Positions 49,982 to 58,560 are shown, numbered from the stretch's first letter. The stretch: DNA of 64,000 nucleotides from Clostridiales bacterium (GCA_015055965.1 SVHG01000010.1:36235-100234); one strand, 5' to 3'. Notes: generated from the sequence alone by a model not told the origin. Translations and numbers: made by a program.

Positions 49982-52588
49982 ATGCTTGAATTAAGAAATA
50001 TAACAAAAATATACGCCGAAGGCTCTTTTAAAAGGGTAGAAGCGTTAAATAACGTTAGCTTGGCCTTTAGGGAAAGTGAATTCGTTTCCGTTTTAGGCCC
50101 TTCCGGTTGCGGTAAGTCTACCTTGTTAAACATCATTGGCGGATTAGATCACTACAGCTCTGGCGAATTAACGGTAGACGGCATTAATACCTCCGATTTT
50201 TCTGAGCGTGATTGGGATACCTATCGCAACAGAAAGATAGGCTTCGTTTTTCAAAGCTACAATTTAATAGCTCATCAAACGGTGCTTCAAAACGTAGAGC
50301 TTGCGTTAACCTTATCAGGCGTTAATTCCATAACCAGAAAGCGCCTTGCTATGCACGCGCTGGAAAAGGTAGGCTTGGCAAACCACTTGCATAAAAAGCC
50401 TAACGAGCTTTCAGGTGGCGAAATGCAAAGGGTTGCTATTGCAAGAGCTATAGTTAACGATCCTGAAATAATTTTAGCAGACGAGCCCACCGGTGCGTTA
50501 GATAGTAAAACCAGCCTTCAAATTATGGAACTGTTAAAGGAAATTTCCAAAGAAAAGCTGGTTATTATGGTTACCCATAACGACGCTTTGGCAAACGCAT
50601 ATTCTACCAGAATTATAAAATTGTTAGATAGCAGGGTTTTATCAGACAGCGCGCCATATAATCCTAAAAATGAGCAAAAGTGCCCCAATAAGTCGATTAA
50701 CGCGCAAAAAGCTACTAAAGAAAAAGAAGAAACAGATGAAAAATCCAAGCCTTCACCTAAAAAGAAGCATACCTCAATGAGCTTTTGGCTTTCTTTATCT
50801 CTTTCATTAAAGAACCTATTAACGAAGAAGAGTAGAACAAGCTTAACCAGCCTTGCAAGCGCAATAGGCATAGTGGGCTTAGCGTTGGTTTTGGCGTTGT
50901 TTAACGGCTTAAATATTTTCTTGGATAAGGTGCAGTACGAAACCCTTTCTGCATACCCAATGTATATTACGTCATCTGCAGAAACGGATATCACCGAATA
51001 TATTTCTATAATAACGGAAGACACGAATTATCTTTCAGATCCCACTATGAAGGATAAAATTTACGTTAGCCACTTAGTTTCACGCTTAAGGGGCGCAAAA
51101 ATAACGAACAAAATAACCCCTGAATTCCAAGAATATATTAAAAAGATGCCCACCGAATACGGCAAGGTTACCTATAGCTACGGAACGAAAATGAGCATCT
51201 TTAAAAAGAAGGTATTCTTCAACGCGCAAGACGGTAATAATAACACCGTATATGCAGAAAACGTAGAAGTTCCCGCATCAAACTATTTCAAAGAGATTCC
51301 TGCTGATAAGGATTACGTATTAAGTCAGTACGAGTTAGTTGCCGGTATTTATCCCCAAAAGGCAAACGAGCTTTGCTTAGTGCTTGATAAGAATAACAGA
51401 ATTTCAGATGCCGTTTTATTGGCATTCTTAATGGATATTAACGCAACGGCAGTTAACGAAAAGGGCGAATTTATAGTTAATTCTTACGAATACGATAAGT
51501 TCCTTGGCGAGCTTAATCCGGACGGCACAAGAAAGGAAAGCTCTTACGGAACGTTCACTCTTGCACTAAACAGCGGATATTATATTGATAGTGACGCTAA
51601 CGGCATTTACGAAAAACAGCTTACTCCCTTATTTGATGTTCAAAGCTTTAAGGATAGATACCAAACCTTCTATTCTCAAATAGAAAAGGGTTTAAGCGCA
51701 ATAGGTAAAAAGCCAAGTGATATTCGTTGTTATACCGGTAGTGTAGACGGCGCTGTGGATTTAAAAATCACCGCGATTTTACGCTTAAAGGAAGAGGTTA
51801 CAACGGGCGTAATGGGCGCATATCCTATCGGTTACACCTCGGATTTAACCGAGTACGTAAGAACGAATGCAGAAAACTCTTTAGTGGTAAAGGCTCAAAG
51901 GGAACAGTATAAATACCTTTTTGACGAAGATAAAAACACCAAGTGTATAAACGTTTTAAACGGTGCTGAAATTAAAAACGAGTCCGAATACGTTAACGCG
52001 TTAAAGGCAGTAGGCTATGCTGAATTGCCCACCAAGGTAGAATTTTACGCAAAGGATTTTGATAGTAAGGAAGCTATTAAGCAGTATATCAAGGACTACA
52101 ACGTAGGGCTTGAGGATGATGAAAAGATTAACGTGACGGACGTTGTTAGCTCCGTAGTTGGCATTATAGAAACCTTTATAGATATCATTACCTACGTTTT
52201 ACTTGCACTTACCGCTATTTCATTGGTCGTTTCTTCCATTATGATAGCAATTATCACCTACGTTTCCGTTATGGAAAGAACTAAAGAGATAGGTATTTTA
52301 AGGTCAATTGGCGCAAGAAAGGTAGACGTAATGTCAGTATTCAACGCAGAAACCGTTATCATTGGCTTAATTTCAGGTATCGTAGGCATAATTATAACTC
52401 TGCTTGTTCAAATTCCGTTAGAAGCTATTTTACAAAGCTATACAGGCGTTGCTTCCTTGGTTGCATTATCCCCCCTTCACGCTTTATTATTAATCGGCGT
52501 TTCAATCGTGGTTACCCTTCTTTCAGGTATGATTCCTGCATACATGGCGTCTAAGAGAGATCCGGTGAAGGCGTTACGCTCCGAATAA
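49982..52588 (+). CDS. MacB-like ABC transporter, ATPase fused to FtsX-type permease
   Basis: In this 868-residue protein, residues 1-225 are the ATPase with Walker A GPSGCGKST, the signature LSGGEMQRVAIARA and Walker B IILADEPTGALDS. A charged Lys/Glu linker (about 230-260) follows, then a first membrane helix, a large outer domain and three C-terminal helices of the FtsX/MacB type (ERTKEIGILRSIGARKVDV). It probably exports a peptide, lipid or antibiotic, or drives a mechanical signal. No periplasmic adaptor gene is nearby. A dispersed-motif copy lies in the linker. Confidence 0.9.
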   Translation: MLELRNITKIYAEGSFKRVEALNNVSLAFRESEFVSVLGPSGCGKSTLLNIIGGLDHYSSGELTVDGINTSDFSERDWDTYRNRKIGFVFQSYNLIAHQTVLQNVELALTLSGVNSITRKRLAMHALEKVGLANHLHKKPNELSGGEMQRVAIARAIVNDPEIILADEPTGALDSKTSLQIMELLKEISKEKLVIMVTHNDALANAYSTRIIKLLDSRVLSDSAPYNPKNEQKCPNKSINAQKATKEKEETDEKSKPSPKKKHTSMSFWLSLSLSLKNLLTKKSRTSLTSLASAIGIVGLALVLALFNGLNIFLDKVQYETLSAYPMYITSSAETDITEYISIITEDTNYLSDPTMKDKIYVSHLVSRLRGAKITNKITPEFQEYIKKMPTEYGKVTYSYGTKMSIFKKKVFFNAQDGNNNTVYAENVEVPASNYFKEIPADKDYVLSQYELVAGIYPQKANELCLVLDKNNRISDAVLLAFLMDINATAVNEKGEFIVNSYEYDKFLGELNPDGTRKESSYGTFTLALNSGYYIDSDANGIYEKQLTPLFDVQSFKDRYQTFYSQIEKGLSAIGKKPSDIRCYTGSVDGAVDLKITAILRLKEEVTTGVMGAYPIGYTSDLTEYVRTNAENSLVVKAQREQYKYLFDEDKNTKCINVLNGAEIKNESEYVNALKAVGYAELPTKVEFYAKDFDSKEAIKQYIKDYNVGLEDDEKINVTDVVSSVVGIIETFIDIITYVLLALTAISLVVSSIMIAIITYVSVMERTKEIGILRSIGARKVDVMSVFNAETVIIGLISGIVGIIITLLVQIPLEAILQSYTGVASLVALSPLHALLLIGVSIVVTLLSGMIPAYMASKRDPVKALRSE
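50686..50701 (-). repeat. dispersed 16-bp motif, copy 20, inside the ABC transporter linker
   Basis: CAATAAGTCGATTAAC with flanks AAAAGTGCCC and GCGCAAAAAGC, encoding NKSINA in the inter-domain linker. Confidence 0.7.
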
Positions 52589-52629
52589 AAATAATCGTTG
52601 TTTGTGCTAACTGCTCGCAATTAAAGCTT
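52587..52629 (+). repeat. second dispersed repeat, copy B
   Basis: It starts at the ABC transporter stop codon with AAAAATAATCGTTGTT and contains AACTgCTCGCA. It matches the copy at 34257 with scattered differences. Confidence 0.65.
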
Positions 52630-52750
52630 ATTTTATCGTAGCGATTTGCTTTTGCGATAAATAAACTTAATTTTTTAGTGGCAAAGCCTTGCTTATAGCT
52701 AAAATTTTTGTTAAAAAATTAAATTCTAATACTAACGTTAGGAGATTATT

Positions 52751-53845
52751 ATGAAAAAAAATTTATTCAGTAGGTTGATTTCTTTTGCGTTAGCAGTATG
52801 TTTAGTATTTGCTTTTACTGCTTGCAATCAAGAAGATTCTGCTCCACACCTGCCCAATCACGATAACGCGCTTACGCCTAAGGTAATACTATTTATCGGT
52901 GACGGTATGGGGCTTAACCACGTGTATAATTCAGAGCTTTATTTTGAAGAAAGCATGTACTTTTCCGGCTTTGAAACTAAAACTACGGTAGATACTAATT
53001 CACTATCATCCGGCTATACCGATAGCGCTGCTGCTGCAACAGCTATGGCAACCGGTCAAAGGGTAGAAAACGGTTATCTTGCAATAAGTGGCTCTAATAA
53101 TTTAACTTCTATAACGGAGCTTGCAAAGGAAGCCGAGTACGGAACGGGTGTTGTTACCTCTGATGATATTACCGGAGCAACCCCCGCGGGCTTTTCTGCG
53201 CATGCGAACTCCAGAAATAATTCAGCAGAAATACTTTTAAGCCAAAAGGAAAGCAAGTTGGATTTACTTTTAGGCTCAGGTAATCATTCAAAATATAAGG
53301 GCCTATTTGAAGAAAAGGGTTGGACTTGGGTGGAAAGCTTCAGTCAGTTAGCTACCGATAGTAAGAGATACGTTTCTTTATTTCAAGACGTAGTTCCTCA
53401 AAATCCCACGGACGTAACTCCCACGTTAACCCAGCTTGCTTGCTTTGCTATTGATTATATGGAAGCAAATTATCCCACCGGATATTTCCTTATGATAGAG
53501 GGCGCAAAGATAGATAAGGCTTCACACAGTAACGATATTCAAGCTATGTTAGAGAATATGGCAGATTTTAACAACGCAGTTAAGGCAGTTGATGAAAAGC
53601 TTGCTTTAATTGGTGGCGGTTATTCTGTTATAGTTACTGCAGATCACGAAACGGGTGACTTGCAAAAGGCAGAAAGTAAAGAAAAAATTACCGCCGGTCT
53701 TTACCGTTCTGCAAAGCATACCGCAAAGGACGTTGGCTTATACTTTAGAAGCACGTTGGATTTTACACCTTCATTTTTAAATAACGAAGTAATTTTAAAC
53801 ACGAACGTCTTCTTACTTTGCAAATATTTACTAGCTATTGAATAA
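52751..53845 (+). CDS. alkaline phosphatase lipoprotein
   Basis: The 364-residue protein has a signal peptide with lipobox FTAC. A PhoA-type phosphatase follows with the first metal site FIGDGMG, the nucleophile region YTDSAAAATAMATG, the Zn ligands in IEGAKIDKASHSND and ITVTADHETGD-like VTADHETGD. It hydrolyses phosphate monoesters at the outer membrane face. It is shorter than E. coli PhoA because crown loops are missing. It has AGGAG and its own terminator. Confidence 0.9.
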   Translation: MKKNLFSRLISFALAVCLVFAFTACNQEDSAPHLPNHDNALTPKVILFIGDGMGLNHVYNSELYFEESMYFSGFETKTTVDTNSLSSGYTDSAAAATAMATGQRVENGYLAISGSNNLTSITELAKEAEYGTGVVTSDDITGATPAGFSAHANSRNNSAEILLSQKESKLDLLLGSGNHSKYKGLFEEKGWTWVESFSQLATDSKRYVSLFQDVVPQNPTDVTPTLTQLACFAIDYMEANYPTGYFLMIEGAKIDKASHSNDIQAMLENMADFNNAVKAVDEKLALIGGGYSVIVTADHETGDLQKAESKEKITAGLYRSAKHTAKDVGLYFRSTLDFTPSFLNNEVILNTNVFLLCKYLLAIE

Positions 53846-53847
53846 AA

Positions 53848-53878
53848 ATAAAACCGCTGTTTTTTAACGGCGGTTTTT
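53848..53878 (+). terminator. intrinsic terminator after the alkaline phosphatase gene
   Basis: AAACCGC pairs with GCGGTTT, followed by TTT. Confidence 0.85.
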
Positions 53879-53891
53879 AAACGAAAATGGG

Positions 53892-53907
53892 CTATAAGTC
53901 GATTAAC
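53892..53907 (-). repeat. dispersed 16-bp motif, copy 21
   Basis: CTATAAGTCGATTAAC in the leader of the SDR gene, 24 bases before the start. Confidence 0.85.
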
Positions 53908-53930
53908 TATACTTTTACAAGGAAATTATT

Positions 53931-54737
53931 ATGGATTATGCAGTAGTTACGGGCGCGTACGGCGGTATGGGAAGGGCTACGGTAGAGCTATTAACAAAAA
54001 AGGGCTTTACAGTTTTTGCTTTGGATAGAAAGGTTGAAGATCCCACGCCTAACGTTATTCCCGTTGAGGTAGACGTAACGAGTGAAGAAAGCGTTTTAAG
54101 GGCGGTAGAGCAAATAACTGCCGTTACCAACGAAATTAAAGCGGTGGTGCATTTTGCGGGGATTTATATTTTAGATTCTTTAGTGGAAATTACCGAGGAA
54201 AGATTTATTCGCGCGTTTAACGTTAATCTGTTTGGCGTTTACAGAATAAACAAAGCGCTTTTACCTTTACTAAAAAATAATAGCAGGGTAGTAATAACGG
54301 CAAGCGAGCTTGCTCCGCTTGATCCTTTGCCCTTTACCGGGCTTTACGCAATAACTAAATCCGCATTAGAAAAGTACGCTTATTCATTAAGAATGGAGCT
54401 TCAGCTTTTAGGTATTAAGGTAAGCGTTATTCGCCCCGGCGCAGTAAAAACGGGCTTGTTAAAAAATTCTACGGACGAGCTTGACGAGTTTTGCTCACGA
54501 ACGCGTATTTATACCTATAACGCAAAGCGCTTTAAAAAAATAGTGGATTCCGTTGAAGCTAAAAACGTAGAGCCTATAAGGGTTGCAAAAAAGGCGTTCA
54601 AGGCAATAAGCGTTAAACACCCAAAATATCTTTATAATTTAAACCGTAACCCACTTTTAAGATTACTTAACCTTTTACCAAGGCGCTTGCAAACGGCAAT
54701 TATAAAGGGTATACTTAAAGAAAATAAAAGGGCGTAA
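53931..54737 (+). CDS. short-chain dehydrogenase/reductase
   Basis: The 268-residue Rossmann protein has TGAYGGMGRATVELL (cofactor loop), HFAGIY (for NAG), ITASELAP with the catalytic serine, and YAITKSALE with Tyr and Lys. The basic residues after the second strand (DRKVE) do not settle NAD against NADP. The C-terminal part, rich in Arg and Lys, resembles SDRs acting on lipids or steroids, but the substrate is not fixed. Confidence 0.85.
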   Translation: MDYAVVTGAYGGMGRATVELLTKKGFTVFALDRKVEDPTPNVIPVEVDVTSEESVLRAVEQITAVTNEIKAVVHFAGIYILDSLVEITEERFIRAFNVNLFGVYRINKALLPLLKNNSRVVITASELAPLDPLPFTGLYAITKSALEKYAYSLRMELQLLGIKVSVIRPGAVKTGLLKNSTDELDEFCSRTRIYTYNAKRFKKIVDSVEAKNVEPIRVAKKAFKAISVKHPKYLYNLNRNPLLRLLNLLPRRLQTAIIKGILKENKRA

Positions 54738-54744
54738 AATCGCC

Positions 54745-54760
54745 GTATAGGTTGATTAAC
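54745..54760 (-). repeat. dispersed 16-bp motif, copy 22
   Basis: GTATAGGTTGATTAAC, eight bases after the SDR stop. Confidence 0.75.
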
Positions 54761-54776
54761 GCAATAAAAAGCAATA

Positions 54777-54804
54777 AAAAAAGGCATCTGATTAAGATGC
54801 TCTT
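54777..54804 (-). terminator. second intrinsic terminator downstream of the two-component operon
   Basis: GCATCT pairs with AGATGC around a five-base loop; on the minus strand a T-run follows. Confidence 0.7.
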
Positions 54805-54863
54805 CTCTTAGGGATTTTTTGAAGCATTAAAAATTTATAGAAAATTGCACTTTCAAGCGAAGA

Positions 54864-54896
54864 AAAATCAGATTCCAAAGCGGAGTCTGATTTTTC
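54864..54896. terminator. bidirectional terminator between the SDR and the two-component operon
   Basis: AAAAATCAGATTCC pairs with GGAGTCTGATTTTT; T-runs on both strands. Confidence 0.9.
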
Positions 54897-54953
54897 TTTT
54901 GATAAAATTCTTTGATTAGAACTGCGTTAATAAATAAAATTAACGTATTTTTA

Positions 54954-55637
54954 CTATTCTTGTTTGGATTTTAAGTGATAGTACATACAAGGTCTGCCAC
55001 CTGTTTCATAATTTAATTCGCCTATTACTTTTCCGCTTTCTTCTAAAAAGCTCATATATCTACGAACAGTGACAGCGGTTAAGCCCGTTTGCGCGGAAAT
55101 AAAATCGCTTGTTATAGGGGCTGTTTTATTCTTTTTAAGGCAAGAAATAATTGCTTGCAAAGTTTTGTCTTGTATTCCTTTGGGGAATAAGTCTTGCGTT
55201 TGCCTTCTTGTTTTATCAATAATAAAATCAATATTTGATTGGTCGAGTGTGTCAAAATCTTTTAACACTTGTTTTTGTGATATAAACTTATCCAAGGCAA
55301 GACGAAATCTATCAAAAGTAAAGGGTTTCACAAGATAATCAACTACGCCTAAATGTAAACCTTGTTCGAGTGATTCTCTATCGTTCGCAGCCGTAACCAT
55401 AATTACATCCACCAAAGATTGTTCTTTTCGTAATTGTCGCAAGGTTTCAAAACCGTCCGTATGTGGCATAAAAACGTCTAAAATAATAAGGTCAACGGGA
55501 TTTTCGTTTATAAACTTTAATGCTTTGTCGCCGTCTTTACATTTACCTACAACGGAAAAAGATTTATGACGACAAACGTATTGTTCGTTAATCATTGCAA
55601 CCATAGGGTCATCTTCGACGATTAAAACTTTATACAT
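54954..55637 (-). CDS. response regulator of the CitB/DcuR type
   Basis: The 227-residue protein has a receiver domain with VEDDPMV, the phospho-acceptor LIILDVFMP (D54 region), VTAA and LVKPF (Lys). The C-terminal part has an HTH (ITSDFISAQTGLTAVTVRRY), the layout of CitB, DcuR and MalR. It works with the histidine kinase 19 bases upstream and probably activates transport genes for the sensed compound. The neighbouring SemiSWEET-like gene is divergent and a candidate target. Confidence 0.9.
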   Translation of the reverse strand: MYKVLIVEDDPMVAMINEQYVCRHKSFSVVGKCKDGDKALKFINENPVDLIILDVFMPHTDGFETLRQLRKEQSLVDVIMVTAANDRESLEQGLHLGVVDYLVKPFTFDRFRLALDKFISQKQVLKDFDTLDQSNIDFIIDKTRRQTQDLFPKGIQDKTLQAIISCLKKNKTAPITSDFISAQTGLTAVTVRRYMSFLEESGKVIGELNYETGGRPCMYYHLKSKQE

Positions 55638-55656
55638 AGTAAATACCTACCTGATA

Positions 55657-57306
55657 TTATTTTGAAAAACTGACGGAAAAAGAAGTACCAACGTTTTCTT
55701 GTGATTCAACCGTTATTTGTCCACCGAGATTATCTACCATTGTTTTTACTTGATATAAGCCCGTACCGCGATTTTTACCTTTTGTTGAATAACCGTTTTC
55801 AAATATGCGCTTTATGTTTTCGGGGGGAATACCAAGTCCCGTATCGTCAACAGTAATTAAGACGGCGTTAGGTTTTGAGTAAATACCAAACAGTAATTCT
55901 TTTTGCGTATCCGCCACGTTTTCTTTTTCGTTCATACTTTCAAACGCGTTTTCAATTAAATTACCTATAACTGTTATTAAAACTTCGGTGGGTAATGCCA
56001 TATCTGCATTAGAATAATAAGAACTTTCACGTAAAGTAAATTTTACGTTTAGTTCAGACGCTCTTGCGGTTTTGCCTATAAGTAAGGCGGCGAGCGCAGG
56101 CTCGTTTATCGTGTTCATAATTTTGCTTATTGTAGCACGCTGAACTATTGTTATATTTTCAATATACGACGTTGCTTGTTCGTACATTTCCATTTGAATA
56201 AGCCCTAAAATAACGTGTAACTTGTTTGTAAAATCGTGATTATTCGCACGCATTGAATCTACGAGATAACGAGTACCCGATAAATCTTCCATTAGTTTTG
56301 TGTATTCGGCGCGATTATGCAATATCCCGATTGTTCCTACTGTTTCGCCGTCATTTTTAATAGGAATACGGTCAATTAAAACGTCTATGCCGTCGCTGTT
56401 TTGTTCGTGGATATTTAATTCTTTTTCTTCGCCTTTCAATGCTTGACTAATAACCATACCATTAGAAATTTGTGTAATGCTTTTACCGATTAAATTGTTG
56501 ACGGTAAGCGTTTTTTCTTTATCGAGTATTGTTATTGCGGAACTGTTTACAAATAAAACTTTTCCGTTTTTATCTATGGCAATAATGCCTTCTTCAAGCG
56601 ATTCTAAAATATTGTCGCGCACAAGGTACATAGCCGAAATTGTATCGGGTTCATAACCAAGCAAACGCTGTTTAATGTTTTTAGAAAGATATGATGAAAT
56701 CAAAATTTCAACAAAAATTACCATAAAGGTAATTATTGAATAGGTAATAAGAATAGGCGTAAAGCTTGCGTTGACGTGTTCAGTTAAAATAATAACCATT
56801 ATAAAACCGAGATATTGTCCGTCGCTACCATATAGAGCCGAGTAAGCACGCCTTTGCGCTCCCGACGGACCGTTAGTATTTACAATATAAAAGGTTTTAT
56901 TGCTTGAAAAATTTGGCGTTTCTCCGTCGTATATTGTTCCTATAAGCGTATGATTAGTATGATAAAAACGAGTATTGTTACTATTAACAATAGATATAAC
57001 GTCAATATCTGATATTGATTTTTTCAACGAATCTAAATAGTCCATAAGGCTTTCTTGTTCGTTTGCTGTTCCGTTTTGAAAATTATTGTCTTTAAGGATA
57101 GGCGACGTTGCAATCGTTTCGGCTATATTTTGCAAATTCTTGTCAATTCTTTCTCTTTGAAAACGAATATTGATAATAATACCAACAACGGCAAGAATTA
57201 GCGACAACGAAACGATAAGGATAATTTGCGTGGTGGAAATTTTACGTTGTATTTTTGTTAAAGAACTTTTTGAATTGTTGTGTAAAATATCTTTTCTTTT
57301 AAGCAT
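55657..57306 (-). CDS. sensor histidine kinase of the CitA/DcuS type
   Basis: The 549-residue protein has a membrane helix at about 29-50, an extracytoplasmic Cache-like domain with NTRFYHTN and GEDG-like YGSDGQYLG, a second helix at about 180-205, and a PAS domain at about 215-330. The phospho-acceptor helix NHDFTNKLHVILGLIQM has the CitA-family histidine, and the ATPase has NLIENAFES and DTGLGIPP. Family members sense di- or tricarboxylates or malate outside the cell. The ligand here is unknown. Confidence 0.9.
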   Translation of the reverse strand: MLKRKDILHNNSKSSLTKIQRKISTTQIILIVSLSLILAVVGIIINIRFQRERIDKNLQNIAETIATSPILKDNNFQNGTANEQESLMDYLDSLKKSISDIDVISIVNSNNTRFYHTNHTLIGTIYDGETPNFSSNKTFYIVNTNGPSGAQRRAYSALYGSDGQYLGFIMVIILTEHVNASFTPILITYSIITFMVIFVEILISSYLSKNIKQRLLGYEPDTISAMYLVRDNILESLEEGIIAIDKNGKVLFVNSSAITILDKEKTLTVNNLIGKSITQISNGMVISQALKGEEKELNIHEQNSDGIDVLIDRIPIKNDGETVGTIGILHNRAEYTKLMEDLSGTRYLVDSMRANNHDFTNKLHVILGLIQMEMYEQATSYIENITIVQRATISKIMNTINEPALAALLIGKTARASELNVKFTLRESSYYSNADMALPTEVLITVIGNLIENAFESMNEKENVADTQKELLFGIYSKPNAVLITVDDTGLGIPPENIKRIFENGYSTKGKNRGTGLYQVKTMVDNLGGQITVESQENVGTSFSVSFSK

Positions 57307-57336
57307 AACGCTATACCTTTTCTATTATTTAACACT

Positions 57337-57365
57337 ATTATAGCATTATTTAACTAGAATTACAA
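57337..57365 (-). promoter_or_regulatory. promoter of the two-component operon
   Basis: On the minus strand, TTGTAA (57365-57360), a 17-bp spacer and TATAAT (57342-57337). Confidence 0.75.
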
Positions 57366-57445
57366 TTTTATTTACTTTCCTAAATGCTTTCATAAGTAAA
57401 ATAAATAAAAAAAGTAAGAAAAAAATTTATAGAATTTTCTTAATA

Positions 57446-57474
57446 TTGACTTGCTAAAAAAACGCGTTTATAAT
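57446..57474 (+). promoter_or_regulatory. promoter of the SemiSWEET-like gene
   Basis: TTGACT (57446-57451), a 17-bp spacer and TATAAT (57469-57474). Confidence 0.85.
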
Positions 57475-57503
57475 CTTGGCAAATAAAACACAAGGAGATT
57501 TTT

Positions 57504-57785
57504 ATGGGCGCAATTTTTGAAACGATAATGCTGGTATGCTTTGGTTTGTCTTGGCCTATTAACGTGGTCAAGGCGTACAAAGCAAGAACAACAAAAGGTA
57601 CGAGTTTACCGTTTATTCTTTTGATAATTACGGGGTATCTCGCAGGGGTAACGGCAAAAATCGTAAACGGGCAATTTAATTACGTTTTTATCGTTTACAT
57701 AATCAATTTGGCAATTGTAATGTTGAACGTTATCGTGTATTTTAGAAATTATCATTTAGATAAAAAAGCAAATGAAAAGGAGTAG
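57504..57785 (+). CDS. SemiSWEET-like PQ-loop transporter
   Basis: The 93-residue protein has three hydrophobic helices and the repeat pattern GLSWPINVVKAYKARTTKGT then SLPFILLIITGYLAGVTAKI, like the SWEET/PQ-loop unit, in which a proline near the start of the first helix follows the tryptophan. Two copies would pair into a pore for sugars or small acids. It lies divergent from a CitAB-like two-component system and is followed by an SGNH-like gene overlapping its end. Confidence 0.75.
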   Translation: MGAIFETIMLVCFGLSWPINVVKAYKARTTKGTSLPFILLIITGYLAGVTAKIVNGQFNYVFIVYIINLAIVMLNVIVYFRNYHLDKKANEKE

Positions 57786-57789
57786 AATT

Positions 57790-58344
57790 ATGGAAACGCA
57801 AATAAAAAAATATCAAGAGTTAAATGATTTTGCATTAAAAAACGGTGTTGTGCTTTTTGGGGAAGGTATTGACACGGACATTCCCGCGAGCGAATTGGCG
57901 CAATCTTTTGAACTTGATTATCCCGTATATAATAGAAGTTTTTTAGGCTTAAATTTGGAAAATTCTATTGCGTTGTATGATAGCTGTATTAAAAATTTAA
58001 TACCCGATACGGTTTTGTTACATATTGGCACAAGCGACCTTGATTTTTTCAATGAAAATAAAGTTGCTTTCGAGCAAAAGTATATCTCTTTAATTGAACA
58101 TATTAAAACAATGAATAAAAAATGCCGTATCGTTGTTGTATCTATTGATAATAAAACTATCAACCAAGAGTTGAAATATATTGCTGATTCGACTAAATGC
58201 GAATTTGTGGATATATCTTCTATCAAAGTTTGGAATCCGCAAGCAACAAAAAACGTTACGACTTTCGTTCAAACAATGGGGGTTAGAAAATATTGCAATA
58301 GGAAACCAATTTACGACATATTGAAAATACTTTTTACATATTAA
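57790..58344 (+). CDS. degenerate SGNH/GDSL-hydrolase-like protein
   Basis: The start is at 57790 because AAAGGAG (57776-57782), inside the end of the SemiSWEET-like gene, sits eight bases upstream. The 184-residue product aligns with SGNH proteins by VLFGEGID (block I), RSFLGLNLENSI and LHIGTSDLDFF (block III). The catalytic serine of GDS is replaced (GEG), and block III has GTSD instead of GxND. The usual DxxH is not found. It is probably catalytically inactive or uses other residues. It belongs to the SemiSWEET operon. Confidence 0.65.
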   Translation: METQIKKYQELNDFALKNGVVLFGEGIDTDIPASELAQSFELDYPVYNRSFLGLNLENSIALYDSCIKNLIPDTVLLHIGTSDLDFFNENKVAFEQKYISLIEHIKTMNKKCRIVVVSIDNKTINQELKYIADSTKCEFVDISSIKVWNPQATKNVTTFVQTMGVRKYCNRKPIYDILKILFTY

Positions 58345-58385
58345 AGAAAAATAGGCAGATGTACAAGAACGTGTACACCTGACTA

Positions 58386-58414
58386 TTGATTTTTATAGAT
58401 TCTTATGATAAAAT
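58386..58414 (+). promoter_or_regulatory. promoter of a candidate small RNA
   Basis: TTGATT (58386-58391), a 17-bp spacer and TAAAAT (58409-58414), with no following protein gene on this strand. Confidence 0.6.
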
Positions 58415-58420
58415 AACAAA

Positions 58421-58560
58421 CACGAACAAAAAGTCAATGCATGATGAGTAAAATTTTATAAAGAGTTTGTAAAGTATAGCACACTATACCTTGCCTTGCG
58501 AATTCGTGTGTTTTTGCAAAGCAAAAAGTAAAGGATAGCGAAAATTTCGCTATCCTTTTA
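58421..58560 (+). ncRNA. candidate small RNA of about 140 nt
   Basis: Between the promoter and a strong terminator there is no useful reading frame. Hairpins: GTATAG-CACA-CTATAC (58474-58489), then TTTTTGC-AAA-GCAAAAA, then the terminator stem. It matches no RNA family I recognise. Confidence 0.4.
58530..58559. terminator. strong hairpin terminator
   Basis: AAAGGATAGCGAA pairs with TTCGCTATCCTTT around three bases. It serves the candidate small RNA and could also end the minus-strand operon that stops at 58624. Confidence 0.85.

Noticed and set aside
22477..50701. The motif copies in genes as in-frame mobile insertions
   Set aside because: In AroE, YpeB and the patatin the residues align with ordinary family positions, with no added length. 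An insertion would lengthen the protein.
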